Assembly (NCBI GenBank): GCA_937958105.1
Contig: CALFXJ010000005.1
Location: 124,001 to 188,000, forward strand
From: an uncultured Cellvibrio sp.
GTDB taxonomy: Bacteria > Pseudomonadota > Gammaproteobacteria > Pseudomonadales > Cellvibrionaceae
Length of the DNA stretch: 64,000 bases
Direction: 5' to 3'
This document shows positions 1-10,400 of this stretch, in pieces; the stretch's first letter is position 1, and every line of letters begins with the position of its first letter. The position numbers and the translations under genes are program-made. The notes under the pieces were generated by a model, which saw only the letters and a list, made by a program, of their open reading frames with translations, made no database searches and had not been told where the DNA came from.

Positions 1-2
1 CC

Positions 3-65
3 TGGCCTCGTGTTATCTACACCCCTGAACTATTTCTTGTGAGTGGAATAAGCGTTCGTGAGTAA
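3..65 (+). CDS. Possible C-terminal tail of an upstream gene (partial)
   Basis: An open frame enters from the left edge and ends at a TAA at 63-65, giving about 20 residues (WPRVIYTPELFLVSGISVRE). It would overlap the GTG start of hflD by 8 bp, as expected for a translationally coupled gene. In many gammaproteobacteria the gene before hflD is mnmA or a NUDIX hydrolase, but the tail does not resemble the MnmA C-terminus, so no function is assigned. The other two frames stop at 40-42 and 26-28. Confidence 0.3.
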   Translation, partial: WPRVIYTPELFLVSGISVRE

Positions 66-702
66 GAATTGGAATGACCTCAGCATCGCCCTCGCCGGGC
101 TGTTTCAGGCGACGGGGCTCGTGGAGCAATTGGCAAAAACCGGCTATGTGCCCACCGACACCTACAAGTGCAGCATTGAGAGCCTGTTTGTATTGAGTCC
201 GGAGAACACGCTCGCCGTATACGGTAATGATCTCGCCAATCTGCATTTTGGCCTGACTATCCTGCGCGATGTTCTGCAACAGGCCAGTCTCGGCCAGCAG
301 CACAAACACGCTGACGCACTGCGCTACAGTCTGGGCATCCTGCATCTGCAGAAGAAGCTCAACGGTCGCAAGGATATGCTCGGAGTGATTGGCAGCCGCT
401 TGAAGCAGGCGGCTCAACAGGCAGAGCATTTTTCCACCACACATGACAATGTGATCGCCAATATTGGCGGACTTTATACCGAAACCATCAGCACCTTCCG
501 TTTCCGCATCCAGGTTACCGGTGACTACAACTACCTGCAGCAACAGCGCATTGCCCATCAGGTCCGCGCCCTGCTGTTGGCAGGGATTCGTTCCGCTACC
601 CTCTGGCGTCAACTGGGTGGAAATCGCTGGCAGCTGCTGATGCATCGCAGGAAGATTGCTGAGGCCGCCGATACCCTCCTGCGCTCGATCCCACTCCACT
701 GA
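58..702 (+). CDS. hflD: HflD family protein
   Basis: The 214-residue product matches the usual HflD length and is mostly helical. Family-typical stretches include the N-terminal block with ALAGLFQATGLV and the block with LRYSLGILHLQKKL. HflD (DUF489) is a peripheral inner-membrane protein first known from lambda lysogenization in E. coli, where it counteracts CII; its normal cellular role is unclear. The gene starts with GTG at 58, overlapping the end of an upstream frame. It precedes purB with a 121-bp gap, the conserved gammaproteobacterial hflD-purB order. Identification rests on sequence pattern plus this neighbourhood. Confidence 0.9.
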   Translation: MSKNWNDLSIALAGLFQATGLVEQLAKTGYVPTDTYKCSIESLFVLSPENTLAVYGNDLANLHFGLTILRDVLQQASLGQQHKHADALRYSLGILHLQKKLNGRKDMLGVIGSRLKQAAQQAEHFSTTHDNVIANIGGLYTETISTFRFRIQVTGDYNYLQQQRIAHQVRALLLAGIRSATLWRQLGGNRWQLLMHRRKIAEAADTLLRSIPLH

Positions 703-823
703 TCTACACGGTCATTCAAGATCCGTAGTTCCGCCATGACAGGGGCACAAACCTCTGAAAAAAACCGGCATTTTGGGTATCATGGCGACCTTTTAACCTG
801 ATTGCAGAAAGAGACCTCCGCCC

Positions 824-2203
824 ATGGAAACCGCATTTGCCACCCTTTCCCCGCTCAACGCTGTATCCCCTGTTGATGGCCGCTATGGCAGCAAAACCCT
901 TGCTCTGCGCGGTATCTTCAGTGAATTCGGGCTGATCCGCTGCCGGGTGGAGGTGGAAGTGCGCTGGCTGCAGCAACTGAGCCGTCATCCAGGTATCCCG
1001 GAAGTCCCCGCCTTCAGCGATGCAACTAATGCCCAGCTGGACGCAATCGTCGCAAATTTCGATGAAGCCCAGGCGCAAAGCATCAAAGACATTGAACGCA
1101 CCACTAACCATGACGTTAAGGCAGTGGAGTATTTCCTGAAGAAGCAATTTGCCGGCAACAGCGAGCTGGAAGCCGTCCTGGAGTTTGTGCACTTCGCCTG
1201 TACCAGTGAGGATATCAACAACCTGTCCCACGCTCTGATGCTGAAAGCCGGGCGTGAGGTGTTTGTCAAAGACGCCCAGGCCATCATTGATGCCATCGTT
1301 AAACTTGCACACGACTATGCAGCTGACCCCATGCTGTCACGTACTCATGGCCAGACCGCATCTCCCACCACGGTGGGTAAAGAAATGGCTAACGTTGCCG
1401 CGCGTCTGCGTCGCCAGCTGGCTCAGATCGAAAAGGTAGAGCTGCTCGGCAAGATCAACGGCGCGGTGGGAAATTACAACGCTCACCTGTCCGCATACCC
1501 CGACGTCGACTGGCAGACGAATGCGAAAGCGTTTGTAGAAAGCCTGGGCTTAACCTGGAACCCCTACACCACACAGATTGAGCCCCACGATTACATCGCT
1601 GAACTGTTTGACGGCATTGTGCGTTTTAATACCATCCTGATTGATTTTGACCGGGATGTCTGGGGTTACATTTCACTCGGTTACTTCAAGCAAAAAACCA
1701 TTGCTGGCGAAGTCGGCTCCTCTACCATGCCTCACAAAGTTAATCCGATCGATTTTGAGAACTCGGAAGGCAATCTCGGCATTGCCAACGCCATCTTCAC
1801 CCACCTTGCTCAGAAGCTGCCGATCTCTCGCTGGCAGCGTGACCTTACCGACTCCACAGTGTTGCGCAACATGGGAGTAGGTTTCGGTTATGGAATGATT
1901 GCCTATGCGTCGACATTGAAAGGTATCGGTAAACTGGAGATCAATCGAGCGCGCCTGGCAGAAGATCTCAACAACAGCTGGGAAGTGCTGGCTGAGCCCA
2001 TCCAGACCATCATGCGTCGTTATAACGTGGAAGAGCCGTACGAGAAGTTAAAAGCGCTGACGCGCGGCCAGGCAATCACCCGGGAAGTGCTCGCCAATTT
2101 TGTAGAGACACTGAGTATTCCGGAAGAAGCAAAGCAGGCGATTCGCGAACTGACACCCTCTAACTACATCGGTAACGCCATCGAACAGGCAAAAGCTATC
2201 TAA
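824..2203 (+). CDS. purB: Adenylosuccinate lyase
   Basis: The 459-residue protein is the length of E. coli PurB. It catalyses two eliminations of fumarate: SAICAR to AICAR, and adenylosuccinate to AMP, in cytoplasmic purine synthesis. The fumarase/aspartase superfamily signature GSSTMPHKVNP is present near residues 297-307 and carries the flexible catalytic-serine loop. The RTHGQTASPTTVGKE block near residue 170 holds a catalytic histidine region, and TSEDINN an upstream substrate-binding segment. The ATG at 824 starts the conserved N-terminus (LSPLNAVSPVDGRY). hflD lies just upstream; a convergent tadA lies downstream with a hairpin between them. Confidence 0.97.
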   Translation: METAFATLSPLNAVSPVDGRYGSKTLALRGIFSEFGLIRCRVEVEVRWLQQLSRHPGIPEVPAFSDATNAQLDAIVANFDEAQAQSIKDIERTTNHDVKAVEYFLKKQFAGNSELEAVLEFVHFACTSEDINNLSHALMLKAGREVFVKDAQAIIDAIVKLAHDYAADPMLSRTHGQTASPTTVGKEMANVAARLRRQLAQIEKVELLGKINGAVGNYNAHLSAYPDVDWQTNAKAFVESLGLTWNPYTTQIEPHDYIAELFDGIVRFNTILIDFDRDVWGYISLGYFKQKTIAGEVGSSTMPHKVNPIDFENSEGNLGIANAIFTHLAQKLPISRWQRDLTDSTVLRNMGVGFGYGMIAYASTLKGIGKLEINRARLAEDLNNSWEVLAEPIQTIMRRYNVEEPYEKLKALTRGQAITREVLANFVETLSIPEEAKQAIRELTPSNYIGNAIEQAKAI

Positions 2204-2211
2204 GCCTGCCA

Positions 2212-2245
2212 AGGGTAATGAAAGCCACGAAGGTTTCGTTACCCT
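2212..2245. terminator. Hairpin between convergent purB and tadA
   Basis: AGGGTAATGAAA (2212-2223) can pair with TTTCGTTACCCT (2234-2245), a 12-bp stem with one G-U pair around a 10-base loop. It lies 9 bp after the purB stop. Neither side has a strong T-run, so it may be a weak or 3'-protective structure serving both convergent genes. Confidence 0.45.
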
Positions 2246-2254
2246 CCTTTCGGT

Positions 2255-2288
2255 CTGTGTTATTCCTCGGCAACCTGTGTTATTCCTC
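2255..2288. repeat. 14-bp direct repeat spanning the tadA stop codon
   Basis: CTGTGTTATTCCTC occurs at 2255-2268 and again at 2275-2288, a 20-bp period. On the minus strand each copy contains GAGGAATAA, so the tadA stop and its last codons are duplicated just downstream. It looks like a small slippage duplication. Confidence 0.8.
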
Positions 2289-2825
2289 TGGCGTTTCCTG
2301 ATCCTTATCAGTTAACCCCGCCCTGCTCTGTTCTCGCTGCGCTTTCAGTTGCTGACGACGCTGCTGAAAAAAATGACTCAACTGGTACTGGCAATCACTC
2401 GCGAGCACAGCACCCTGATACTCCATCCGGTGATTAAACCAGGGGCTGTCCAGCAAGCGCGACTGACTTTGCACCGCACCCGCTTTAGGTTCTGTCGTGC
2501 CATACACCAGCCGATCAATGCGCGAATGTACCAACGCACCCACACACATGGTGCACGGCTCCAGCGTGACATAAAGCGTGCAGCCGGGAAGGCGATAGTT
2601 GTTCAATGCCTGTGCTGCCATTCGAATGGCGATGACTTCGGCGTGGGCAGTGGGATCATGGCTGTTGATCGGTTGATTCCAGCCTTCACCAACCACTCGA
2701 TTATCTTTTACGACCACGGCACCCACCGGCACCTCACCACTGGCCTCGCCGCGGGCGGCAAGGTTCATGGCATAGCGCATCCAGAACTCGTCGCGCTCCG
2801 CTTGTTCCTGTTCGAAGTCTGTCAC
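2280..2825 (-). CDS. tadA: tRNA-specific adenosine deaminase
   Basis: TadA converts adenosine to inosine at the wobble position of tRNA-Arg(ACG). Its zinc-binding cytidine-deaminase fold is visible: HAE at residues 61-63 (His ligand and catalytic Glu), and PCTMC at 90-94 with Cys91 and Cys94 as the other ligands. The 181-residue length is slightly longer than the E. coli enzyme because of a polar C-terminal tail. The GTG start at 2825 overlaps the upstream DUF1653 stop by 4 bp (GTGA), so the two are probably translationally coupled. Confidence 0.95.
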   Translation of the reverse strand: MTDFEQEQAERDEFWMRYAMNLAARGEASGEVPVGAVVVKDNRVVGEGWNQPINSHDPTAHAEVIAIRMAAQALNNYRLPGCTLYVTLEPCTMCVGALVHSRIDRLVYGTTEPKAGAVQSQSRLLDSPWFNHRMEYQGAVLASDCQYQLSHFFQQRRQQLKAQREQSRAGLTDKDQETPEE

Positions 2826-3073
2826 TTGTAATCCTGCGGCGGCAATTCCAATTCATCTTTCATTGGTTTAATCAATTGAAAGCGTGGCACAGTTTCACCG
2901 GCGATGGTCACTGTCTCGGTAAACATGCTCAGCGGACGCACCCACCAGGAATAATCGCCGTACAGGCAGCGATAAACCACAAATTGCTCCAGCGTTTCGC
3001 TGTGAGTGGCAACTTGAAAAACCTGATAATCCTTACCTTTGTAATGGCGGTAAATACCCGTTGGCAAATGCAT
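2822..3073 (-). CDS. DUF1653 family protein
   Basis: The product is 83 residues from the ATG at 3073 (MHLPTGIYRHYKG). The family pattern is clear: GIYRHYKGKDYQV, then HSETLE, then VVYRCLYGD and a final RF block. DUF1653 is a small all-beta domain of unknown function. The frame stays open upstream to 3151, but a ribosome site (AGGA, about 9 bp before the ATG at 3073) and the family start favour the shorter form. It overlaps tadA by 4 bp and is probably co-transcribed with it. Confidence 0.85.
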   Translation of the reverse strand: MHLPTGIYRHYKGKDYQVFQVATHSETLEQFVVYRCLYGDYSWWVRPLSMFTETVTIAGETVPRFQLIKPMKDELELPPQDYK

Positions 3074-3253
3074 GTGAATAATCCTGCTGGAAAAAATCGA
3101 CGCCGGTATTTTAGTCCGCTCGCACGGAAAGATGAAATCCCATCGAGACACAAGCGAGGAACAACAAGAAACTCGTGGCGCGGCCGATCTGCCAGAATGA
3201 CTGGGAGCTGAGAAAACTCTAGCCGAAACTACCGGCTTGTATCCTGGCGCTTG

Positions 3254-4747
3254 TTACGCCAGCAATTCGTTATGCTTAGGGAAGTTCAAACCGCACCGGC
3301 GAATAAAGTCCGTCAGTTGCGCCATATCCTGAGTGGGCTGGTAATCCGTGCCGGGCTGCAGCGGTGGAAACACGCCATAACCTGCCAAGAGACAGGCCCA
3401 CGACTTTGGCTGATAACTCACGACCAGATGATGCCGATACATGTCGCTGGCAAAATCATGACTGGTTCGCCACAAATGCAATATTTTCTTCAGGTTTTCT
3501 GACAGGTTTTCGTTAGCTGCATTATCTCGCCAGTAAGCGGTATCGGCCCGTTGATTAACCTTGTAGTGACAGACGATGTAATCCCTGACCCCGTCGAACT
3601 TGATGTTGATGTCCCGATTAAAATCATCTTCATATTTATTCGTGAACAAGCCGTTCTCATAGGCGGTCATGAAGCGGGATACCGTATCAAAAGATAGTGC
3701 CAATGCTGTGGCTTCCAGCGGCTCAATGAATCCCTGAGATAATCCTACGGCCAAACAGTTTTTGGTCCAATGTTTTACCGCCCGGCCCACTTTCATCTGC
3801 AGGTGTCGAGCAGCAAGCTCGCTGTCAAGCAGTCCCAGATGTGCTCTCAGCTCTGTTTCAGCCTGATCAGGGGTGAGATAGTCAGTGCTGTAGACGTACC
3901 CATTACCGAAGCGGTTGGTCAGCGGGATTTTCCAGGCCCACCCGTTTGAGAGCGCCGTGGATTTTGTCTCGGGCGGAATAATTTCCGCCATGGGGCTGGG
4001 CATGGCAACGGCGGCATTGTTGAATAAATTTTCTTTGAAACTTTTAAATTCCACCTGAAGGGCTTCCTGCAGAAGCCGCGATCTAAACCCGGAGCAATCA
4101 ACAAAAAAATCGGCTGATAAAATACTGTCGTCGTCCAGACGAATCGAGGTTATCGCACCATTCTGTCCTGTCAGCACCTCGGTCATGGTGCCGACAATTC
4201 GCCTGACACCGCGGCTCATGGCCTTCTCTGCAAGAAATTGCCCCAACAAGGCGGAGTCAAAGTGATAACCGTAGGCTACGCCAAATGGAAAGGTCTCTGC
4301 CGGGATAGGACCAAGATTATTCTGTGTAAGATAGGTTTCCAGAAAGAAATGATCTGGATGTGCGTCGGCTGGTGCGCCCTGCATACGCGCTTTGATATTG
4401 CTGAAGAACACCGGCACGGTGAAGATATCGTCCAGCTGCGCGGGAAAGGGATGGAAATAGGATTCAAATCCGGGAACAGCTGACCAGTTAACAAACGAAA
4501 TACCATTCTTATAGGTCGCGTTGCAACGCGGCATCCATTCAGACTCAGGAATATCAACGGCATCAAAGAAGAACTTGAGGTGTGGCGTAGATCCCTCGCC
4601 CACGCCGATAATGCCGATGTCGGCGGACTCCAGCAGACAGATTTCAATGTCCTTCCAGCGTGAAGCCAGTAACGTTGCCGCCATCCATCCGGCCGTACCG
4701 CCGCCAACAATCAGAATTTTTTCAGGCTTTTGCTTATCACCGACCAT
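3254..4747 (-). CDS. Tryptophan-halogenase-like flavoprotein (second copy)
   Basis: The 497-residue protein belongs to the flavin-dependent halogenase family, which uses reduced FAD, O2 and halide to make HOCl or HOBr that is passed to a lysine. The FAD-binding GGGTAGWMAA is at residues 15-24. The lysine matching the catalytic one is in ATYKNG (Lys80). The family motif WxWxIP appears as WAWKIP. Both key sites are kept, so activity is plausible; the substrate is unknown. It is the last gene of a minus-strand run after the cupin gene (29-bp gap) and is a diverged paralogue of the protein at 5816-7345. GGGGA upstream of the ATG gives a ribosome site. Confidence 0.88.
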   Translation of the reverse strand: MVGDKQKPEKILIVGGGTAGWMAATLLASRWKDIEICLLESADIGIIGVGEGSTPHLKFFFDAVDIPESEWMPRCNATYKNGISFVNWSAVPGFESYFHPFPAQLDDIFTVPVFFSNIKARMQGAPADAHPDHFFLETYLTQNNLGPIPAETFPFGVAYGYHFDSALLGQFLAEKAMSRGVRRIVGTMTEVLTGQNGAITSIRLDDDSILSADFFVDCSGFRSRLLQEALQVEFKSFKENLFNNAAVAMPSPMAEIIPPETKSTALSNGWAWKIPLTNRFGNGYVYSTDYLTPDQAETELRAHLGLLDSELAARHLQMKVGRAVKHWTKNCLAVGLSQGFIEPLEATALALSFDTVSRFMTAYENGLFTNKYEDDFNRDINIKFDGVRDYIVCHYKVNQRADTAYWRDNAANENLSENLKKILHLWRTSHDFASDMYRHHLVVSYQPKSWACLLAGYGVFPPLQPGTDYQPTQDMAQLTDFIRRCGLNFPKHNELLA

Positions 4748-4776
4748 CGTCAGGTCCCCAACATATTGGATACATT

Positions 4777-5793
4777 CTATTTTCTGAATTTTTCGATAAA
4801 GTAATCTTTGATAGCTCTTATGTATTCGGCGGATAGTTTCCCCAGTACATGCTGCTGATGTTCAGGAATATAGGAAGCGGGATCTACACCTTGTTTAAAT
4901 AAATAATGATCGAACATGTAGCGCCAGGCCTGGCGTTGTTTAGGGGTGAGATCACGCATGGCCAGCAATGCGATGTTCAAGCTGTCGATAGGACTCGGGG
5001 GCACTGCATTTTTGGCGGCAGAGCCGTTCCACCAATAGTTCATCAGCGCATTGACCTTCTCGAGAGACTCTACGTGATGCCACCAGAGCATCGGAATGAA
5101 GATCGCATCGCCCGGATTCAACTCGGCGGACCAGGCGTTTGCCAGTGCTTCCTTGAATTGAGGATAGCGGTCAAAGTCAGGGTTGTTCAGATCTACCATG
5201 CTGGTGGGGGCACCCGCTGGTGTAAAGTTCAGCGGCCCCGGATAGAGATTGCCGGTCTGCTCCGGTGGAAAAAGTACAAAGCGTCTTCTTCCGGCCACGA
5301 CACAAGCCACATTGTCCGCACCATCGTAATGCGCGCTGACGATGCCTTCGTTTCCTATCCACAGACGCGGTTCTACCTCGGGAAAAAAATCTGACGGATT
5401 ATCTTTAACCAGACCTGGAAATATTTCGGCAGGGGTAGCATTCTGGATGGAGATTGCAGGATAAACCTCCCGGTCCATCAGCTCCAGGAGACGTCCCAGA
5501 AATAAATCTACGCGCTCTTCGCCGCGGATATAATTTACATCCGTCATCTCCTCGTTATAGTAAAACCGCTTTTGTGCAGCAGGCGGGGCAACAAATATCC
5601 GGGCTTTCTGGTTCGTATAAAAACCCATTAGATAAGCAGCAAAATCCTGGGGCGTTTTTTTTGCAGCAGCCACCAGTGGCCATTTCTCAGCAAAACCGCG
5701 AATCACAATGGGGCACTGCTCAGGGACTATCTCTTCAAAGAACTGCCGGGCAGAAATTGGTTGATACTCTGGAATCTGTTTGTAAACCGTCAT
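4777..5793 (-). CDS. JmjC/cupin_8-like 2-oxoglutarate oxygenase
   Basis: About 338 residues from the ATG at 5793 (MTVYKQIPEYQ). The fold resembles factor-inhibiting-HIF/JmjC-type Fe(II) oxygenases: an HxD metal motif in SAHYDGADN, a double-stranded beta-helix strand RRRFVLFPPEQ, and the distal histidine region MLWWHHVESL. Members hydroxylate proteins or small molecules, but many bacterial ones have no known substrate. The frame is open up to 5865, which would overlap the upstream halogenase by about 50 bp; starting at 5793 leaves a normal 22-bp gap. It lies between two halogenase-like genes, so it probably acts in the same pathway. Confidence 0.82.
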   Translation of the reverse strand: MTVYKQIPEYQPISARQFFEEIVPEQCPIVIRGFAEKWPLVAAAKKTPQDFAAYLMGFYTNQKARIFVAPPAAQKRFYYNEEMTDVNYIRGEERVDLFLGRLLELMDREVYPAISIQNATPAEIFPGLVKDNPSDFFPEVEPRLWIGNEGIVSAHYDGADNVACVVAGRRRFVLFPPEQTGNLYPGPLNFTPAGAPTSMVDLNNPDFDRYPQFKEALANAWSAELNPGDAIFIPMLWWHHVESLEKVNALMNYWWNGSAAKNAVPPSPIDSLNIALLAMRDLTPKQRQAWRYMFDHYLFKQGVDPASYIPEHQQHVLGKLSAEYIRAIKDYFIEKFRK

Positions 5794-5815
5794 CTTGATC
5801 ACCGGAAGAATAAAG

Positions 5816-7345
5816 TTATTCCTGCAACACCGGCCTGGCCGGGCAATGTTGCCGAATATAGTCACCGTGACGGGGCATAGTCAGCACCGTTTCGCGAACA
5901 GTCTGCGCGCTTTCCTCTAACGATTTTCTCAACCAGTCGGTGGCGAAGGCATCCATCAGAGGATGATATTTTTGGGGCCTGATATTCATCCCTTCCAGTA
6001 TCGAACACCAGCTGTCACCGGTAAAAAACTGACCCGGCGTGAGCTCAAGGTGGCCCCGCTCGCGAAACATCGCGATCTTCTCGCGCAACGAATCCGGCAC
6101 GGGCATGTTCTGGCACCAGCGCCAGAACGCTGTGTCATCGCGCCCACTGGTACAGTAGTGCAGAATAATGAAATCGCGGATCTCCTGATAATCCATATTG
6201 ATCTTGTCATTGAACAGCCGCTCTACATGGCTGTCAAAATCACGATCCGGCAGGTAGCGCACAAAATGAACCAACGTCTTGTAAACGATATGAATTGCTG
6301 TGGACTCCAGCGGTTCCAGAAAACCCGAGGCCAATCCTAAAGCCATACAGTTGTTATGCCAGATTTTTTTGCGACGTCCGGTAACAAAGGGAATGATCCT
6401 CGGCTCACTGATCAGCTTTCCCTGAACCGTTTTAATCAAGGTATCGACAGCAAGATCATCTGTACAATATTGATTTGAAAAAACATATCCATTCCCGGTG
6501 CGGTGTTGCAGCGGTATTCTCCAGCTCCAGCCGGCATCCTGGGCAGTTGCCAGGGTATAGGGCACCGGGTCCTCGGTATTTTCTGTCTGCACAGCAACAG
6601 CTCGATTACAGGGCAGATAATGAGTCCACTCCTCGTAGCCGACCTTCAGCGCACCTTCGATCAACAGCCCCCTGAATCCTGTACAGTCGATAAAGAAATC
6701 ACTGGCGATGGTTGTACCATTACTGAGTTCCACTGCCTGAATAAACTCCCGCTCATCAACAACAACCTTGGTGACGGTAGCCTCTATTCTTTCTACACCT
6801 CGCGCTTTTGAGGACGTCTGAAGAAAACGAGCCGCAAGCACAGCATCCAGGTGTAGCGCGTAGGCAAAGCTGTTCAACACCCAGTTCTGCTGTTGGGGCG
6901 GGCGTAACATAAAGCGCTGGTTCTCAGCCATGATGGCATTGGGAGAATGATCCAGCCAGCGTGTAGTCTGCCCTTCTGCAGCCGTCTTCAACCATGCCTG
7001 ATAAAACTCAAAACCATTTATCCCGCGCCCTATCGCACCGAAGGGATGGAAAAAATTTTCGCCAGGCTTGGACCAGCCATCAAAGCGAATACCGAGTTTA
7101 AAGCTGGCGGAGGTGGCTTCGATAAAATCTTTGGGATTGATCTGGCATGCACGCAGAAAATCCATGATTGAGGGGACAGTGGATTCCCCTACGCCAATAG
7201 TGGCAATCTCGCGGGATTCGATAAGCGTAATCTTTATACCACTGCCCTGTAATGCCGATGAGAGCAGGCTGGCAGCCATCCAGCCCGCGGTTCCACCGCC
7301 CACAATACAGATTGATTGCAATGCATTATTTTGCATAGTCAGCAT
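5816..7345 (-). CDS. Tryptophan-halogenase-like flavoprotein (first copy)
   Basis: The roughly 509-residue protein has the flavin-dependent halogenase layout: FAD-binding GGGTAGWMAA at residues 16-25, the lysine in SFKLGIRF (Lys83) matching the catalytic lysine, and WSWRIP for the WxWxIP motif. Relatives from Xanthomonas, Brevundimonas and Caulobacter are often encoded beside TonB-dependent receptors, and some halogenate indole-type compounds, preferring bromide. A TTG start at 7357 and an ATG at 7336 are also possible; 7345 is the first ATG. It follows the receptor gene and a terminator, and heads a tight three-gene run with the cupin and second halogenase. Confidence 0.88.
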   Translation of the reverse strand: MLTMQNNALQSICIVGGGTAGWMAASLLSSALQGSGIKITLIESREIATIGVGESTVPSIMDFLRACQINPKDFIEATSASFKLGIRFDGWSKPGENFFHPFGAIGRGINGFEFYQAWLKTAAEGQTTRWLDHSPNAIMAENQRFMLRPPQQQNWVLNSFAYALHLDAVLAARFLQTSSKARGVERIEATVTKVVVDEREFIQAVELSNGTTIASDFFIDCTGFRGLLIEGALKVGYEEWTHYLPCNRAVAVQTENTEDPVPYTLATAQDAGWSWRIPLQHRTGNGYVFSNQYCTDDLAVDTLIKTVQGKLISEPRIIPFVTGRRKKIWHNNCMALGLASGFLEPLESTAIHIVYKTLVHFVRYLPDRDFDSHVERLFNDKINMDYQEIRDFIILHYCTSGRDDTAFWRWCQNMPVPDSLREKIAMFRERGHLELTPGQFFTGDSWCSILEGMNIRPQKYHPLMDAFATDWLRKSLEESAQTVRETVLTMPRHGDYIRQHCPARPVLQE

Positions 7346-7370
7346 CTTCAGTCGCAATTAGCAAACCATA

Positions 7371-7405
7371 AAAAAAGCGCGCAGACATGAATTCTGCGCG
7401 CTTTA
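7371..7405 (-). terminator. Rho-independent terminator after the TonB-dependent receptor
   Basis: A perfect 12-bp stem, AAAGCGCGCAGA (7374-7385) with TCTGCGCGCTTT (7393-7404), closes a short loop. Read on the minus strand the stem is followed by a run of T residues. It separates the receptor from the halogenase run, so the latter has its own promoter or depends on read-through. Confidence 0.9.
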
Positions 7406-7445
7406 ATGACAACATCTACTTGACTGTTTCTAGATGAAACTGGAA

Positions 7446-10400
7446 TTAGAATGTTGCGCGAAGGCTGAGTGCATAACGGCGATCCGTAATGAAGCTCAAC
7501 GCGTCAGTTCTAACACCTTCCTGGTTCATCTGGTAAACCGTTTTGGTTTCAGTATTAAGCAGGTTGCTGCCTTCTATACCGATCTTCAAGTTGTCGTTGA
7601 TCGTATAGTAAAGGCTCGCGTCCATCATGCCCGAAGACTTGGCATAAACAGGTGAAAAGTCTTCCGATTCACGCAACGTCAGCAAATACTCAGAACGCCA
7701 GGTGTATGCCAGACGAAACGAGATATCATTGTACTCATACATACCCACGATATTCAGGTTTTCGTCTGAGTAGCCCTGCAATGGCAATCCGCTGAAAACA
7801 CGGAAGGTATTGCGCTCATCAGCTACGGGTTCACCGGCAGCATTGAACCGGGTGCTGGGCGCTATTGCTCCGTTAGGATCCTCCAGACCACTCTGGTCGA
7901 TATAGGTGTAGTTAAACTGTAAACCTAAACCACCCCAGGCACCCGGTAACATATCGTAAAACTGCGAGTAAGAGAACTCCACCCCGCGAATTGTACCGGA
8001 GCCTGTGTTGTCCGGACCGTAACCGGAAATAATATGCTCGATGCCCTCATGCTCAATGGTCACATCAAACTGTTTGTTACGAATGATGTTGTCCAGCTTC
8101 TTATGGAACAGACCGACACTTAGTGACCCGGCAGGCGCGAAGTACCATTCAGCAGTCAGGTCAAAATTGACCGACTCTTCAGGCTCCAGATACGGGTTAC
8201 TGGCTTCCGCATTCAAGGCCACGCTGTCGATACCGATAGCCTCGTTTGTGGTCGATTCGGGCAAGGATTCATCCTGAAGCTGCGGATCGACTTCCAGGCC
8301 TACAATAACCCGGTTACGGGTGTCCACGAGATTGGGATAGTAGAGCCCCTTCGAGACACCAAAGCGAACCACTACATCGTCGGTGATACCAAAGTTCAGG
8401 TTCAGGCTGGGCAGGACAGTGTCGTAATCCGTCCCATCAACGGTACTTTGCGTTGCCTGACCAGTAGCAAGCGCATAGATGCTGGGATAGTCAGCCTGAA
8501 GAAATTGTGAGGTTGTCGCACTGCCGCGACTGCTTTCTTTGGGCAGCACCACGTACCCACTGGATTCAAGTTGATAATTGACGTAACGCAACCCGATATT
8601 ACCTTTAACAGGAATCGCCAGATCATCAAATTCGAAGTCGCCGCGCAGGTAAAACTCAGCCCGTTTCTCGTTTGTTTTGCTCACATCCTGAGGCGCGAAG
8701 TGACCGGTACGGTCGGCCATATCTTCATAAGGAATTGCACAGCCACCGCTGCCATCGGCCGCATTACCATTCGCGTCGCCAACGGTAGACCAGCCTTCTG
8801 CACAGCCATCGCGCAATGACTGGGGATAGTTTTTGACCAGATCGAGACGTGGAAACAGGAAGCTTTGCAACTGACCTTTTAATACATCTCCGTGATAGTA
8901 ATCTGAGAAGTCGATTCGTTCATACAACTCCGGGCGGATCGCAGCAGCTGAAGCGATCCGTTGATCATCCACCCAGGCTGTCGAGATGGAAGACCAGCCA
9001 GCGTACTCGGTATCACGTACAGTCAGGGTTTTGTCGGAGTAGTAGATACCACTTCTTATCTTGGTAAATGCCCCATCCAGATCATACTCAACGTCAATTT
9101 TAAAGCTGTCTGCTTTTGCTGTGTTGAATTCTTCCTGCTGCATACCTGAACCGATAAACACTTCAGGTTGATTAGCCGCTTGATCAATCCAGCCGGTAAA
9201 ATCGGTATCGTTCAGGAACTCTACCGTGGGAAGACTGCCACGCAAATCCAGGAAGTAAGGCAAGAGTGTACCAACAGCCGCCGCACCGCCACGGGTCTGC
9301 CCCGACATGTTGTAGTTGTGCACCAGTTTTTCTGATTCGATATGCTGCAGATCAAGCTCGATCTTCAGGCGCTCAGTGGGGTTCAAAGCCAGATTAAACG
9401 ATGTGTCTTCAACAGTATTTTCGTTGTAGTTCCAGCGGGTGATATAGAAGAGAGGAACCTCACCTTCGACACCAACGCCCACGCCGGATGTCAGAATATT
9501 CCGATCGTCAAAAGTGCGCGGATAGCCGTCTTCAGAACGGTCCAGCCAGTCATGTGAGCCGCCCATGAAGCTTTTAAAGCCCTGAGCTGCCTGGCCAACG
9601 CGACGCTCCTGCCATTCCAGCGATGCTTTAGAGTTGATGTGTTCCAAGGTAGCGACAATGGTTTCATCGGCGTTAGCCCATTGGAAGGATGTCGTAAAGC
9701 CGGTACGTTCACGATCATTTTCAGCGGTGCTCATGTGGATTTGTGCTGGTGTGTAATACGTCACGCCATCAGGCTGACCGGTAATAGGCACCCCGTCATA
9801 GGTAGGCACATAGGCAGCAACATCTTGTTTAGTGTATTGCTTAGCACCATCGCTAAGCTGCTCGGGCGAGCATGCACGCCAGTCAGTCGCGTCCGGTATA
9901 CAGGGATGGGAATATTGTCCCTGAGTCACACCAGGAGAAACGCCACCCCATTCATCGTAAGAGAATGTATCCACTGGCCCACGGCTGTGGAAGTTACCCA
10001 CACCAGCACCGTCTCCACGCGTTTTAAATTCCGAATGAGAACCCGCAATCAAAAAACCAAATTTACCAGCACTGGTCTCCCAGCTGTCTGCGAATAAAGC
10101 AGAAAATGAGGGAGTCACTTCTTCACGAAAATCGCCGTAGTTGGCTTTCGCGCTGAACGCAATCAGGCGGTCGTCTGAATCAAACGGCTTGCGCGTAATC
10201 AGGTTAACGGTACCGGCGATACCACCGGAAATCAGATCCGCAGTCTGGTTTTTTACAACCTCTACTGCGCCCAGTAATTCCGCGGGAAAATCTTCGTAAC
10301 TCAGACCACCCCAGGGGTTAGCACTGAAGGCATCGCGTCCGTTGATTTCTGAGCGCACACGATCAAGACCGCGAACCAAGACACCCGTACCTTCGTCGGC